Shown: positions 49,666 to 61,424 of the stretch, piece after piece
Numbering within the stretch: position 1 is the first letter of the stretch
Layout of the letters: each line of letters begins with the position of its first letter
Origin: Branchiostoma lanceolatum
Taxonomy: Eukaryota; Chordata; Leptocardii; Amphioxiformes; Branchiostomatidae
Assembly (NCBI RefSeq): GCF_035083965.1
Contig: NC_089722.1
Span: 29,348,642-29,412,641 of the forward strand
DNA: 64,000 bases
Direction of reading: 5' to 3'
Notes under the pieces: model-generated
Told to the model about the DNA's origin: nothing
The model's input: only the letters and a program-made list of their open reading frames with translations
The model's database searches: none
Position numbers and translations under genes: made by a program

Positions 49666-52600
49666 TCAGCTGAGGGACGACATCACCGCTCTCTCAGCGT
49701 TGCCTTCAAAAACACTCAAAAGAACCCTGCCGTCTTTAAGCTTCAACTGGAACCTGAAAAATTGGGTCACATGATGACATAGTACTGTAAATGCATTCAA
49801 GTCTACGGTAGTTCGCAGTTTTCACAGTGACCTTTTCACCGCAAAGTTAAAACAACGGCAAAGATGCTTGTTTTCTCTTCTGCCCGCTTACCACCTTGTT
49901 TAAGTATCGAAAGAAAAAAAAACACAGCTAACACTTCATATAAGAGAAGCAAAGTTAACCCTCTTCCTGCCGAAGGCTCCGCTGTGCACCAAATTTGTAC
50001 AAGCTAGAATACAAGTCGGCAGGTACAGGGTTAAGACAGAGTATCCATAGAACTAACGAAGAACTTGTATACAAAACATCTGAGTAACTTAATAGATGTT
50101 TGAATGAAATTTTGAAACATGATTCAATGAATGCCTTGAAAGACATTGCCCAGAAATGTTTCAAGCAGTTAAACTGTACATATCATTTATATTCAGTATC
50201 AGGGCTTACCTTGAAATATATTGGCCAGAAATGTTTAAGGCAGTTATACTGTACATGTCATCTATTTTCAGCACTGGGGCGTACCTTTGTTTCCATGGAA
50301 TTTGTAGCTCTAGGTTTGCTGGGCCTTCCCCTGATGACAGCGTAGCAGAAGACCGTGATGACCATGACAAACAGGAAGTAGCTTGTGTGAAGGAGGTGCA
50401 AATTCACCAGCGACCGTTCCCCCTACGGTCGTACAACAAGACACATCTTAAAAACTATGCTTGAAGATCACAAGAACTTACATGCATAGAAATGGTGACA
50501 AGGAGTAAATAGCAAATGGTGAACACTGCTGCTCTGGGTTTTCACTACTACTGCTAATATATTTAGTCTAAAACAAATGCTGAAAGGAAACAATATGCAA
50601 ATTAGTTACTGAGGGAAAAGCTGTATTGTTTGCAGTGTGATGATTCTCGCTGACCACTCCAGACAAAAAACATAAAACCAATGCAATTATTGTGGTTTTA
50701 TGTTCTAAAAGACTTTCAAACTTTTATCCAGTTTCTTAAGTAACTGTTTTTGGCGTATCTTATTACCTAGATGTCTAACCTTCATCAACAACTTTAGTGG
50801 CATCATGTGGCGCAATTGGAATGTTTTGCCCAGAACCGAGAGGTCCCAGGTTCGAAACCCCGATATGCCCCGATGTTGTGCCCTTGGGAAAGGCACTTTA
50901 CACGACTTTCCTCACTCCACCCAGGTGTGAATGGGTACCTGACTTCGGTTGGGGAAGGTCGTATTGAGGTCACCTGCTGGCGCCGAATGGCAGTCGCCCA
51001 GACTCTTGCGACAGTTCCACAAAGTGCAAGTGTGGAGCAAATATGTATCTGTTCTGTATTATATGATTGTAAACCCTGCAGCAATTCAGCACTGGCTGCC
51101 ATTGCACGGATAATTTCTGACCAATAAACCAACCATTATTATAACACACTGCAAATATTACTTACGGCTGACATCATGACTGACAGCTCTGGGTTTAAGG
51201 CGTGGTAGGCCTTGACAAACACCCCGCTGGGACACCAGTGCTCCTCGGGTGTGAGGGGGTCCAGCGGCTGTATCCATGTGGTGTAGTACACCGATGTGGC
51301 TGTGTTGTTGTTGAAGCTGTCAGCGTGGCAAGTCTCCGGTTTCCTGTGAAGTCAGATAGGAACACAAACTCATACAGTCAACATTGTGTGAGTAACACTT
51401 CAGAAATGTGTAAACTGATGCCAGGAACAACAGGCGTATGTTTTCCACTGCTATGCTTAGTGTTGCGGACATATATGTTCCATTAGATACAGGTACAGAT
51501 ACCGGGGTTCGGGTAAAGGTCCTGAATTGTACCTGTGCCTGAACCATGTACCTTAACGCGGTAACCTGTGGTCTTTAGCGATGACAGAAAAATGAATAAA
51601 CAGTTAACAAAATGTCTATTTAGACTGCAGAGAACCCATATGCTTTCGAAAGGATCTCATATCAAAGATGGTGCTGAATCAATGCCCATAAAATGTTAAT
51701 TTTTTTCCTGTGCTAAATTTTCATCTTTCTGGACAGAATAGTATGATTCTAGTAACAAAAAAAGTCAGAAAGTTATATTTCAAAGAATTTTTTTGCATAG
51801 CTGGTAAACATGGTAGAGAAGTCATGGTCAAGCTGAGTTTGTTCCCAATTATATCAAGGTAGTCACTTGAAGTGTAAGCTTAAGACCAGAGCAAATGAAG
51901 AATCAACCAAACACCTTGTAGTGGGGAATACCGCGGGCGAGGCCATGAATGTGACACATGTTTTGAACTTGGCCTCGCTGCACTGCCCCTTTTTGGCGCA
52001 GTCTTGCGTGCTCCAGGCTGTCGGAAGTGTGAAAGTGACATTGACTTCTTCCAGGGCTTCCGAACCTAAGGTAGTGAGTAGAACGACATGTTTAACATCA
52101 TCAAACACAACAAATGTATCATATAAGAAAACTAAGAAGTGTTTTCCTGTTCTGTAGCTGTTGTAGATAAATACTACTTCAGTTCAATGTTTGGGCAATG
52201 TGGCAACATGCAAATTGCACAGAATACCATGAGTTTTTTTAGTTTCAGCAAATGATTCATTAGCCTGATTTTAATCGTACTTCTAGTCAGACGCTCGTAA
52301 CCGCCAGCCGCCTAGGAGGGGACATAAACCCCTGGACAGCTGGAGTTTGCATTATACAGACTAATGATTCATATTATTTATGAACATTTTATCACTTTCA
52401 AATTGAGACCATATTCATTGCTTTTTAAGTATGTGATATCTTTACTTGCAGCTGGACATAAGTTTATATACATGTACATGTAAACTTGCCAGATTTCTTT
52501 TATTACAGACAGAGGATATATCACTTGAAGTAACAAATGAAAACCTAGCCAAATGTATTTTGTTTGCAGACAGTGTTCTAGCCTGGATGCCAGCTGCCCA

Positions 52601-53738
52601 ATCTCTAAAATATATATCTTATGGTAATAGATATTTTAGTGAGTGTGGGTCAGGCATCCAGGCTAACAGTGTTCGGACAGTACCGTGTAGTCCTAACTCC
52701 TCTCCTGATATCGTTGCCTGCAGATGAGTGACGTTATGGGGGAAGCCCACAAAGTTCTTCATGGGGTCGAGGGTCAGCATGATGGTGACAGAAACGTTCT
52801 TCATGGGCTCCGACTCCAGGATCTCCTTCTCCGGTTTGGACGAGGGGCCTGTGGTGGTGGGCGTCACGTCATCATCGTAGTGCTTCAGCGTGTCGTTGTC
52901 CGACACGCAGAAGTCCATCTTCCCAAAGTTCAGCAAGAACGTGTTCCAGTCCTGGAAGCAACGGGAGTTGAGATCGCAGGGAAATTTTTAATTTTTCTTT
53001 TTGACTGTTTTTTCAAAGTGTGAATTCTTTAGTTTCATGAACCAGGGACTAATCTTGAAAGTATATAAAGCCAGCTTTAATCTAAAAGCAATTTTATCAA
53101 CAATCCATGATCTTAGATGGCATTATGAGAGCTTTTTTCTGGCATATACATATTTTCTCTTTTGCAATACGGTCCTGGAAACAACGGGAATTGAGATTGC
53201 AGGGAAATTTTTCACTTTCCTTTTTGACTGTTTTTAAAGTGTGATTTCTTTAGTTTCATGAACCAATCTTGAAGTTGAAGGGTATAAAGTATTTTACCAC
53301 TGATCTTAAACGGCATTATGTACTATTTTCTGGCATATTTTCTATTTTGGAATACAGGATATTCAAATTTTGCAAAACTCTACATGTACCTCCTAGACTA
53401 CCTAGACTAAAACAATACCTATAATACTGGCAGTATAATAATAATAGGACTGTTGCGAGAAATTGTTTTGACTAAGTTAGAGGGCATAGGGGAGTCTCAA
53501 TCTCTCCTATCTCCTGAACAAATAACCAGGGTTCAGAGCTGTTATGCTTGTTACTTGTTATAGAACACAAACAGAAGCTCACCTGTGTGATATCAGGATC
53601 TGTGATTTGGTTCATCTTGATGTAGTAAGCCAGGGACATGAAGGCGATGGCCAGCGCACTCACACAGACCATGAACACCACCAGCGGCGGCCGGCTCACC
53701 GCAAAACTTTTCACATTCTCCAGAGGTTTGATTGTCAT
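49666..53738 (-). CDS. TMEM248: TMEM248 family membrane protein
   Basis: Exons in transcript order: 53583-53738, 52684-52951, 51915-52065, 51166-51343, 50285-50422, all in phase: 297 residues (human 314). Start MTIKPLENVKSFAVSRPPLV, then a membrane helix VFMVCVSALAIAFMSLAYYI (about 21-40). Family blocks follow: DWNTFLLNFGKMDFCVSDND, VSVTIMLTLDPMKNF, NVTFTLPTAWSTQDC, YHALNPELSV, and a second helix SYFLFVMVITVFCYAVI (266-282). Several NXS/T sites between the helices fit a lumenal domain. Known: TMEM248 is a conserved two-helix membrane protein of little-known function. The C-terminus is unsettled: exon 50285 either reads on eight residues to a stop or splices to a small exon ending at 49666 (acceptor tttttcag near 49750), for which phase does not match, so an intermediate exon may be missing. 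Confidence 0.9.
50149..50288. repeat. 74-bp tandem duplication carrying a splice donor
   Basis: Segments from about 50149 and 50223 share GCCAGAAATGTTT, CAGTTA, CTGTACAT and GGGC(T/G)TACCTT. The right copy contains the authentic donor of TMEM248 exon 50285-50422 (gtacgc); the left copy holds a stronger-looking donor on the minus strand (TTTCAAG|gtaagc). Confidence 0.65.
50713..50790 (+). mobile_element. Penelope-family 3' tail fragment
   Basis: ACTTTCAAACTTTTATCCAG, TTTCTTAAGTAACTGTTTTTG, GCGTATCTTATTACCTAGATG matches the tail of the 48478-49319 element with few changes. It runs directly into the SINE at 50795. Confidence 0.6.
50795..51130 (+). mobile_element. tRNA-derived SINE
   Basis: The head has A-box GTGGCGCAATTGG and B-box GGTTCGAAACCCC about 45 bp apart. 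The body contains CCCTTGGGAAAGGCACTTTA, CTCACTCCACCCAGGTGTGA and ATGGGTACCTGACTTCGG, a strongly conserved block I recognise from deuterostome SINEs, and ends in CTGACCAATAAACCAACC. It lies in a TMEM248 intron, antisense to the gene. BfSINE1 or a Nin-DC type SINE are candidates; not verified. Confidence 0.75.
52951..53358. repeat. tandem duplication of about 210 bp in TMEM248 intron 1
   Basis: 52951-53160 and 53172-53358 align with scattered changes: TCCTGGAA(G/A)CAACGGGA, GCAGGGAAATTTTT, TTTTTGACTGTTTTT, TTAGTTTCATGAACCA, GGCATTATG. Each copy includes a CCAG|GAC acceptor on the minus strand; only the 52951 one leads into the exon. Confidence 0.8.
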
Positions 53739-55826
53739 TCTGCAGTCCCTCTATGTAATACCTGTGTGGGCAAAACAGCAATAACCTGTCATCTATAGGC
53801 TTGGCTTAAACATATACAAATTGCTTGACTACATGTGTATTTGTACAACTATAATTAAAAGTTCATTGTAACCTGTACTAGTATGCATACATTTCATATC
53901 CATGTACATTATGTCTCCTAATACAAAAAAGGAAGAAACTGGAAGAATTGGCAAGAGATAATTTTTTCATAAAAGACTGACAAAATCAAACTCAAAAAGA
54001 TAGAAGGCCAACCGTCATTTTGTCAGGAACAATGGAGAATGACATAATGAATTTTACTAACTTTCACACATAGTATGGCATGTAGAACTGTACATCTAGA
54101 AAGGCAAATTCTTAGGAGAAGATCAGACATTGGTCAGCCATTGGTCAAGTTGCAGACAGACAACTATTCACTTGAGCCCTTTGCATGACATATGATAAGC
54201 TCAGTTGAACACATAGTGATATGACTATTGTATAAAGGCAAGCCCAAATACTTTCCCCAAGTATTGAGGCCATCTCATTGAAAAAGTAACAATGTCAATG
54301 AGGTCACTTCTTAAAAGCCTGCTGTGCATTCTTCATCCATGGCCAACAAGGTTAGTAACATAATTTATTCATAAAGAAAACAAATGCTGGTAAAAAAAGA
54401 CTCTCAAAGACTGTCATCTCAACCTAATCCACAAAAATCATCCTTGAAATTGTTGTTGTTGAATGGAGACAGTTGCCATGGAGATTTTATGATGTTAGAA
54501 CAAAGTAACTAGTAGAAGTTGCCTTATCTTCTATCAGGGTGGGACATTCTGAAGGTGACAGACATTCTTAGACAAGGCCAATCTGATCAGCTTACGTTAA
54601 AAGCATGTCTCTGCATAAAGAGGATACTGTAAATGGGGACCTAATTTTGCAATGGGAGGGGAAAGGAGGCATTTTAAGGTTACGTTTGCAGTTAAAGAAA
54701 CGTACATGTAATAACGCAATAATTGAAAACAGGGCACATGTTGGCAGTGCAGTGTGATAAGCTCAAGGCAAGGGGTCACTGCAAAAACTGCAAACATAAA
54801 CCTATGTGACTATTTTACAATTTACATTTTACAGTACAGACAGGTCTTCAGACAAGCATCAAGAACATGAAGTGGTTCTGTTACCTAATAAAACCTTTAT
54901 CTTTTAGAAGCGTAATCATAATCAATATTAAATGTAATTCAAGTCAGTCAATGCATTGGGTCATTGGGGTGTGCAAAGTGCTTTGATAAGGTTAACAGCT
55001 TTAGGAAAATGCCTCATTTATTTCATAAGGTTTAATCCCATTTAGGGTGTCATGTTGTAAAGTAGCTGTGTGAGTGGATCAAACCCAAAACCAGTTTGGT
55101 CTTATGGCTTATGCAACCAAAGTGAGTTGTGCCTCCAGGCAGTGTCCCGGTTTTGCATTACAATTTACAGAACAACATTCTAACTTCTGGGAAGAGCATA
55201 TTTGATCAACGTCCTTTAAAGTTCATTACAGGGCACAAGCAATCCAATGGAGCAAACTGATGGTACCCAGGCTAGAGAAGAGCAAAAAATAGCCTACAAA
55301 ACCTACATGTAGGTACAGTTGCTGGATATGGTGACTCAAATTTAGTTTAGTACTCAATACTGCAGACATTATGCATACTTTTGAAACATTATGCAATTAG
55401 GATGATTTAGCGAAGCAAAACATTTTGATACATTTGAGTTTGAGTAAAGAAGAAAGGGAGAATGTCTAATCAAGAATCTAGGCAGGGCAATAATCTTTTG
55501 ATTCAGTCCACCCCCTCACCGAGAATAACGAGGTAATTCCAGCAATTACGAAAGCAATTTCCTGAAACAGTACACACACGCTTCTTAATCACTGCTTTTG
55601 ATTCTCCAAAGTGGATGCAGTCTGATGTCAAATGGAAGAATGACGTAGCATTAGTTGGGTTTTTGTACACACCATGGTCATCATTATCATTAGCAGAAAC
55701 GTGCATTAATTTTGACTGGACTCATATTCCCTATATACTGGTAAGTCTGGCCAGAATAACAATTATACAATGAGATATGAGGGGTACAGGCAGCAGTTCT
55801 TCAGCAGTGACCACTGTACCTAACTA
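53739..55826. other. TMEM248 upstream region, no gene seen
   Basis: This should hold the TMEM248 5' untranslated exon(s) and promoter, but I cannot place them. A repeat-like block at about 54600-54800 (GGGGACCTAATTTTGCAATGG, GTTTGCAGTTA) resembles segments near 640-760 and 890-1080 with GCGAAGTTAGGTCCCC, suggesting a dispersed MITE family. Confidence 0.4.
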
Positions 55827-58497
55827 AGGGACTGAACGGTATTTATCGGGGGGGGAGGGCCGGTCGTCAGGGGGGGAGGGCCTAGGAGAAAAATTTTGAC
55901 CTGGGGGGAGGGCCTAGGAAAAAAAAATTGGCAAGGGGGGAGGGCCTAGGAAAAAAATTTGATCCCTTTCAGAATCTTCAAACACATATCTAAATGTCTA
56001 AAAATTGGGCTCCGGGCCACTCAGCAAACCCCATGTTTTGCGATTGTAGCTGAGCGCGCGCCGCTTCGCGGCGCATGTACAGATACATTGTCACAGTGGT
56101 AAGGTTAGAATAAGAAATGCGACGTCAGATATCTTGATATTTATGGTGGATGGATATGATACTAAAATATCCTTTTGATAGATATTGATATATAGTATAA
56201 ACGTGGCTTGCGACTCTATAAAAATCATGTGCAGAGCGGCGTTCTGCGCTGAGGGGAGGAGTCGCTCAGCGCGACCTTTATGAACTGTTCTACACTAGAG
56301 TTCCCAGGGTATTTCCGTCAGGTTGATTGCCCAATGTCCAGCAATGTACTTTTGGAAATATCAAATCATACACTGTGACCATACAGCACCCATAAAAACG
56401 TTCAAAAAATTTACGGAAGTTATTAATAAGGAATAAGGAAACCGATACCGCGCGTTGTTTGAACGTGGGTGCCATCTTGAAAAAATATGACGGCCGAGAA
56501 CATAAAACAAAACAGGTAATGGCCGGCCTAAATTAATGATTTGTAACTGACAAGATATTCCATGATAAGTCCTAAAAAAGCAAGAAAAATGACATTGAAT
56601 TACAAAACAAAAATAGTGGCTTCGTTTGACGCAATGCCATTACGTAGCGGCATCTCCAAGATGTTAAAACATATTCAACGATCGTCACACAAACTTACTT
56701 GTTTTGTATTCACCTTTAATATTCACCTTGAAGCTCAGCCAGTAGGTACATGTACCCTATTACACATGAGGCATAAAGCTATACATAACACGCAAGAAAA
56801 AAACAGGTTTAACAGTTTGCGTGCGATTATAAACTTGGCCCGAAATAACGAAATTACCGCGGCTTCCAACGCCCTCCCCCTTTTGCGTCACGGCCACTGT
56901 TCGAATCTGATACCACAGTGCAAGCACCTCTCGTCCTGAAGAGGGCTCCAAAACGGTAAGTTCTATCAATTAAGTTTCCGAATGATACACGTCGGATAAA
57001 CTTGCGCTTGATAAGTTCTGGATTGCCCCCTTGCACATGGTTCACTGCAAGCAAAAGCACAAATGTAGCAAATTTACATCCTGGGCTGTTGGGACGGAGT
57101 TTGGCACGGTTACCATGGTGGCCGAGTGGTGGACAGCGGTGTGCCTTTGATCTCTTTAGAAGTTTTGCTGTGGGCGTGGCCGGTAGAAACGCAATGATCC
57201 AGGTTTTCGCGGGAATTTTGCAGTGGGGCGGAGCTAAGATCACGAAACCGTATACATTGTCACAAAGGGGCGTGCGGCGTTTCTGGGACTGTTGGCGGAC
57301 TTTTCCATGCTGTTTCTTCAGTCTTATCCAATTCCAGTGACTTCCGTAGTTGAAGATGGCAAATGTAGAAGTACACAAAAAAATCCCAGACTATATTCAA
57401 CGGCTACTTAAGCTTCGCAGGACTGTAGTAAGGTTTGAGCGCTGTGTTTCTCGGGCCAGTTCTTCAAAACGTACATTTGAAAACAAATGGAAAGTGTGGT
57501 TTTGACGATGCTATTGGGTGAAAGTTACAAAAATTATGTGCTAGGTATTCATGTGCTGCCGGCGGTCCCACTTTGCTCAAGGACAATTTGCCTCTGAAAT
57601 TACGTTAAATAGCGTTTCAGAGGGCTTGAACTTCTAAAATTTCCCGGGGAAGCATCCCCGGACCCCCTTTTTAATAGCGTCGTCAATCGGCGCTCACAGC
57701 GATCCACGCGGGACACCGTAAGTTTCCCAAGGTAGGATTTTTTAAAAACCTGAATCAACATCTTTATATTGGGGAATATTAATTGACGTCCGGTCGCTGG
57801 GAATCAACTTTCCCGGGTAACGTTCTGAGTCATTTGACAAATTCTAGTAGCAACAGATGACGAGCCTAGAACTCGATATTGTTTACGTAATGTTAAAATG
57901 TCGTCCTGACGGTTAGCATTCTTGATGATCATGATAGAATATTTCTGAAGTTATGAACGTAAATTCAAATGTGTAAGATACTTAAATAGTCTCCGGACGC
58001 CGCTCAGGTCCCACAAGTTTGCAAAGCGCTATTAGATGCGGCCGGCGCGCGCCGCTAGAGCGGCGCAAATGACAAATCGGTAACAATTATTTTTGAGATT
58101 TCACTTAAATCCAGGATCATACAGTGGTATCATTTATGAACAAAGGATGCATTAGTCTCTAAGCATATTTTTAAACTTGGAACATGGGCTCCGAGCCATT
58201 CATTTTTTTTGCGTACGGGTGCCTAAGATTGAGAAGCATGGCGAACGAGAGGGAGATCGCTGGTGAGACCCATTGTAAAATACACGCGAAGGACACTTCG
58301 AAACGGCGCGGTGGTTTTCTCGCCGTCTGAATATTTTTTCAAGAGTTGATAGGAGGGGGAGGGCCTAGGAGAATTTTTTTGGCTTGGGGGGAGGGCCTAG
58401 GAAAAAAATTTTGACCTGGGGGGAGGGCCTAGGAAAATTTTTTTAACCCGACCCTCTGACGACCGGCCCTCCCCCCCGATAAATAACGTACAGTCCC
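55827..58497. mobile_element. GC/G-tract TIR element of about 2.7 kb with exon-like cargo
   Basis: AGGGACTGAACGGTATTTAT, CGGGGGGGGAGGGCCGGTCGTCAG at the left mirrors CTGACGACCGGCCCTCCCC, ATAAATAACGTACAGTCCCT at the right. The 8-mer CCTAACTA occurs at both edges (55819-55826; 58496-58503), consistent with a target duplication. Inside each end are three direct GGGGGGAGGGCCTAGGA copies (about 55866-55960; 58350-58440), and further in, matching GC hairpins GCGCCGCT-GCGGCGC (about 56055; 58045) and GGGCTCCG(G/A)GCCA. No transposase is evident. Interior starts: plus ATG 56487-56515 followed by gtaatg, minus ATG 56475 opening 61 codons, plus ATG 57358, and plus ATG 58238-58262 followed by gtgaga. 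An 8-bp duplication suggests hAT-type mobilisation. Confidence 0.6.
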
Positions 58498-58587
58498 TAA
58501 CTACCAGCTAATATGGAGAATATTTGCCAGGGAAGTTTGGTCACCAGAGAGTTTCATTTGCACCTGCTCCGTGGGAGAATTATTAAC

Positions 58588-58690
58588 TTTACTGTGGACT
58601 GACTCTACTGGCCAATTAGTCCTTCTTTTGCCAAATTCAACAATCCATATGCCCGTAGGAAGGTCTGGTGGAGGCTACCAGCCTGTACCA
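58588..58690 (+). repeat. dispersed repeat, copy 2
   Basis: TACTGTGGACTGACTCTACT, GGCCAATTAGTCC, AATCCATATGCCC and GTGGAGGCTACC match the inverse of 2454-2555. A 3' flank of ordinary sequence follows. Confidence 0.6.
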
Positions 58691-60800
58691 ATGCAAGTAA
58701 GCTGGTTCACAGATCAAACTGCGCATGTTCAGCATCACAAAACAGTTACGGATCTACAGTATGTTCACACCTTGATTCACTCCTTTGGTTTAGAATCAGC
58801 TATCCTAGACATTGCGATTAAATAATCTGCACCCATTTATTGATGAAAATCGGTCAAATGCTTTCCTTCACTTATGATGACAAAAAAGAAGAAAACCATG
58901 CAACTTGAGATTGGACAAGTGATCTATATTGTTTCTAAGTAATAATGAGTGGGATTTTTTTTTTACATTATATCTGTCATCGTCTATCAGTTGTAAATAA
59001 CATCACAGTTGCTATGCTGGCAAATTTACAAGCTTAACTGGTACAAAGAATAAACCATGCTGAACCAGGTACTATTATACCTCTAGGTCATGGAAGCTTG
59101 TAAATGTTGTGTGACACGCTACATTTCACCTATAGTTAACACCTCAGGCAAAGCAGGTCACCACATACCAAATCCTAACAAACCAGTATAAAGTAGAGTG
59201 GACTCATTCCTCAAGCTAACCGACGGCTTTCACACCGCAGTCGTCCCTCAGCAAGACATCTTGAGCAACATAGTTCCCGTTTAGACATTCTATTTAAGAA
59301 ATTCAGCCTGTTAACACTACCGGTTTTGCCGTGTTGGCTTCTTCAACCATAGGCGGTAGGCCATCGAGTTTTTTTTGAAATAGGCATTACTGTGCTATAT
59401 ATATATTTTTTTATATAAACTCCGATGATCAGCTAAGGAACAAACAAACGGAAAGGTTTCGGTGAATCGTAGACTAAGTGACTGTGTACTCGGCCTACTG
59501 AAAGATTCCCGAGAATTTGCTCTAACACGCACTGTGTAATCGATCCATTGAAAGATTCCCGACAATCGTACACTAACTGTAACAACCACAACGCCCGATC
59601 CGCACTACCTGTGTACTTGATCCACTGAATGATTCCCGAGAATCGTACACTAACTGTAACAACCACAACGCCCGATCCGCCGTCTATTCGAAAGAATCAC
59701 ACGAACGGATGCCGAAGTCACCCGAAGATTGCCGAGAGCCGAACAGCGATTTCCGAACGCTTTGGGTAGTGTTAAGAACAAGAATAGATAGGTAGGAAAT
59801 GCAGTTTCAAAAGCCCATATTTTCGGCGAAAAAACGCCATGAAATTAAACACGTTGATACTACTTATAATCTAGGGGTTACTTACTAGTCATGTAGAATT
59901 CCTTAGGATACAACACTTAATTCTAAAGGAGATATGCGGCATTTTGTAAAGTCCGATTTCCGGTGGACAGCGTTACCAGCAGTACCATTACTGGTACTGA
60001 TCCAGATTTCCCGCCACCGTTCGAAAATGGAACCCTGATTCTGTAAAGACTCCTAACAAAAACTTCAAACCCAATGGTTCCTTATATCTTCAAGGATGGA
60101 CCTGTTTTTAAATGAAAATTCGGTCTATCTATACGTTTCAGTAATAGTTGAAACGTAACTACCTGCTATGTAAGACGTCCTTGGTAAGCATCTTGTCGAT
60201 ATCAGCTACTTTGAAAGAAACTCTAAAAAACGCCGTGGAACTGTGTTCTAAGTCACCTAAAAGTGCTGTCCACATGAAGTGGTAACGCTGTCCACGGGTA
60301 GCTTTTCCTACCCTGTCATTTTTATGAAGTTAGTGAGGTGTTAGCCCTGGCGGTTTTGTCGGTTCGAACAGCGGGTTCACGAACGCGTTCGCGCAAACTG
60401 CGAAACCTGTTCTACTCCCGTCGGCCTTTGCGCGAACTTTCCCTCTGACAAGAACGACGCAGCGGACCGAGTACCCAGTGCGTGTTTATTATTTGATTCA
60501 GCATACTGAGTACCCAGTGTGTGTTGAGTACACAAAGCAACAGCGGTTTCAACAAAAACTCGATGGCCTATCGCCCATGCTTCAACAAGTGTACAGACTA
60601 AATGACACGAGGTTAATGAGGTTCTCACTTATATACCACAGTGCATACTGCCCTAACATTATAAACCAGTTCAATCACCACTTCTATTAGCCAGAGTCAA
60701 AACATACATTACCAGGAACGAACTTGTCCCAGACCATTGGGAATTACAATGAATCATGTTTGTTCCAAAGAAAGGCTCCACCATATTGTGACTGGAAGCA
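58691..60800. other. spacer, no gene seen
   Basis: It contains the tandem repeat at 59480-59680 and several short direct repeats such as GAGTACCCAGTG(C/T)GTGTT (about 60471 and 60511) and CGCGTTCGCGCAAACTGCG. No exon or transposon protein is recognisable. Confidence 0.4.
59480..59680. repeat. 77-bp tandem repeat, two to three units
   Basis: GATTCCCGAGAATCGTACAC, TAACTGTAACAACCACAACG, CCCGATCCGC occurs from 59554 and 59631 almost unchanged. A diverged third unit precedes it (GAAAGATTCCCGAGAATTTG at about 59500). Confidence 0.8.
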
Positions 60801-61424
60801 ATTATCTTAGGGCCTCTTTACACCTACGACATTTTAGAGTCGTGCGATCATCGTCGTGGGCGACGTCGCCGGCGACGGTATTTTTTGGCCGTCTAAAGAC
60901 GATCAAAACAATCGTACGACGGCAATAAACGGAAAATCCTCGAAATGTCGTGCGACCACCTCGGACCCAGTCGCACGACGTTCAGCGGGGGGGCCTGTGG
61001 CTGTGTTTTTCTCGTCTAAAGAAGAATCGTCGCCGGCGACGGAAGTGGGTGATATGCTAATAAGCCTACAGCGTGCTGTTTCCTGTCCGGGAAGGAAAGT
61101 TTCTATCGTTTTCTTTGTAAATATGCATGCAGTTAGCAATTGAAACATATTTTTCTCGTCCGAAACCGGTTACTAGTATTCCGGCGCGACGCCCTGCTAC
61201 CAGTGGCTACTTCAGGGAGGTAGGTGGCGCTCCTAGGAGCGGCCGCACAAATGCACAGCTCCTACTCAACTAGAGTTATTAGATGTCACGAATGTCTGTT
61301 AGGTCGTCATTACGGTTGATACGTGTGTCTCAGAGTCTGCTGAACCCTCGGTGGATCTCGCTCGACTGCCTTTTGTCACTTTCACTCGGATTTCTTCCTG
61401 ATTTGAGACCGTCTGCCGTCAACA
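60801..61424 (+). promoter_or_regulatory. possible 5' region of the LINE at 61425
   Basis: CG-rich, with repeated GTCGTGCGA/TCGCACGAC and two GTCGCCGGCGAC palindromes (about 60866 and 61031). It lies directly upstream of the retrotransposon frame and may be its untranslated promoter, or a separate MITE. Extent not defined. Confidence 0.3.

Noticed and set aside
49666..49752. Small exon for the TMEM248 C-terminus (FQLKLKDGRVLLSVFEGNAE and on to a stop)
   Set aside because: Good acceptor and protein-like, but it needs entry phase 2 while the preceding exon ends in phase 0; not accepted without an intermediate exon or cDNA.
57109..57200. GGTGGCCGAGTGG resembling a tRNA-Ser/Leu A-box
   Set aside because: No B-box at the required distance on the same strand and no foldable cloverleaf; the nearest GTTCGAATC is about 200 bp away.
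56854..57378. 174-codon minus frame in the G-tract element
   Set aside because: Basic, low-complexity translation without any transposase or host-domain motif; GC-rich DNA readily yields long frames.
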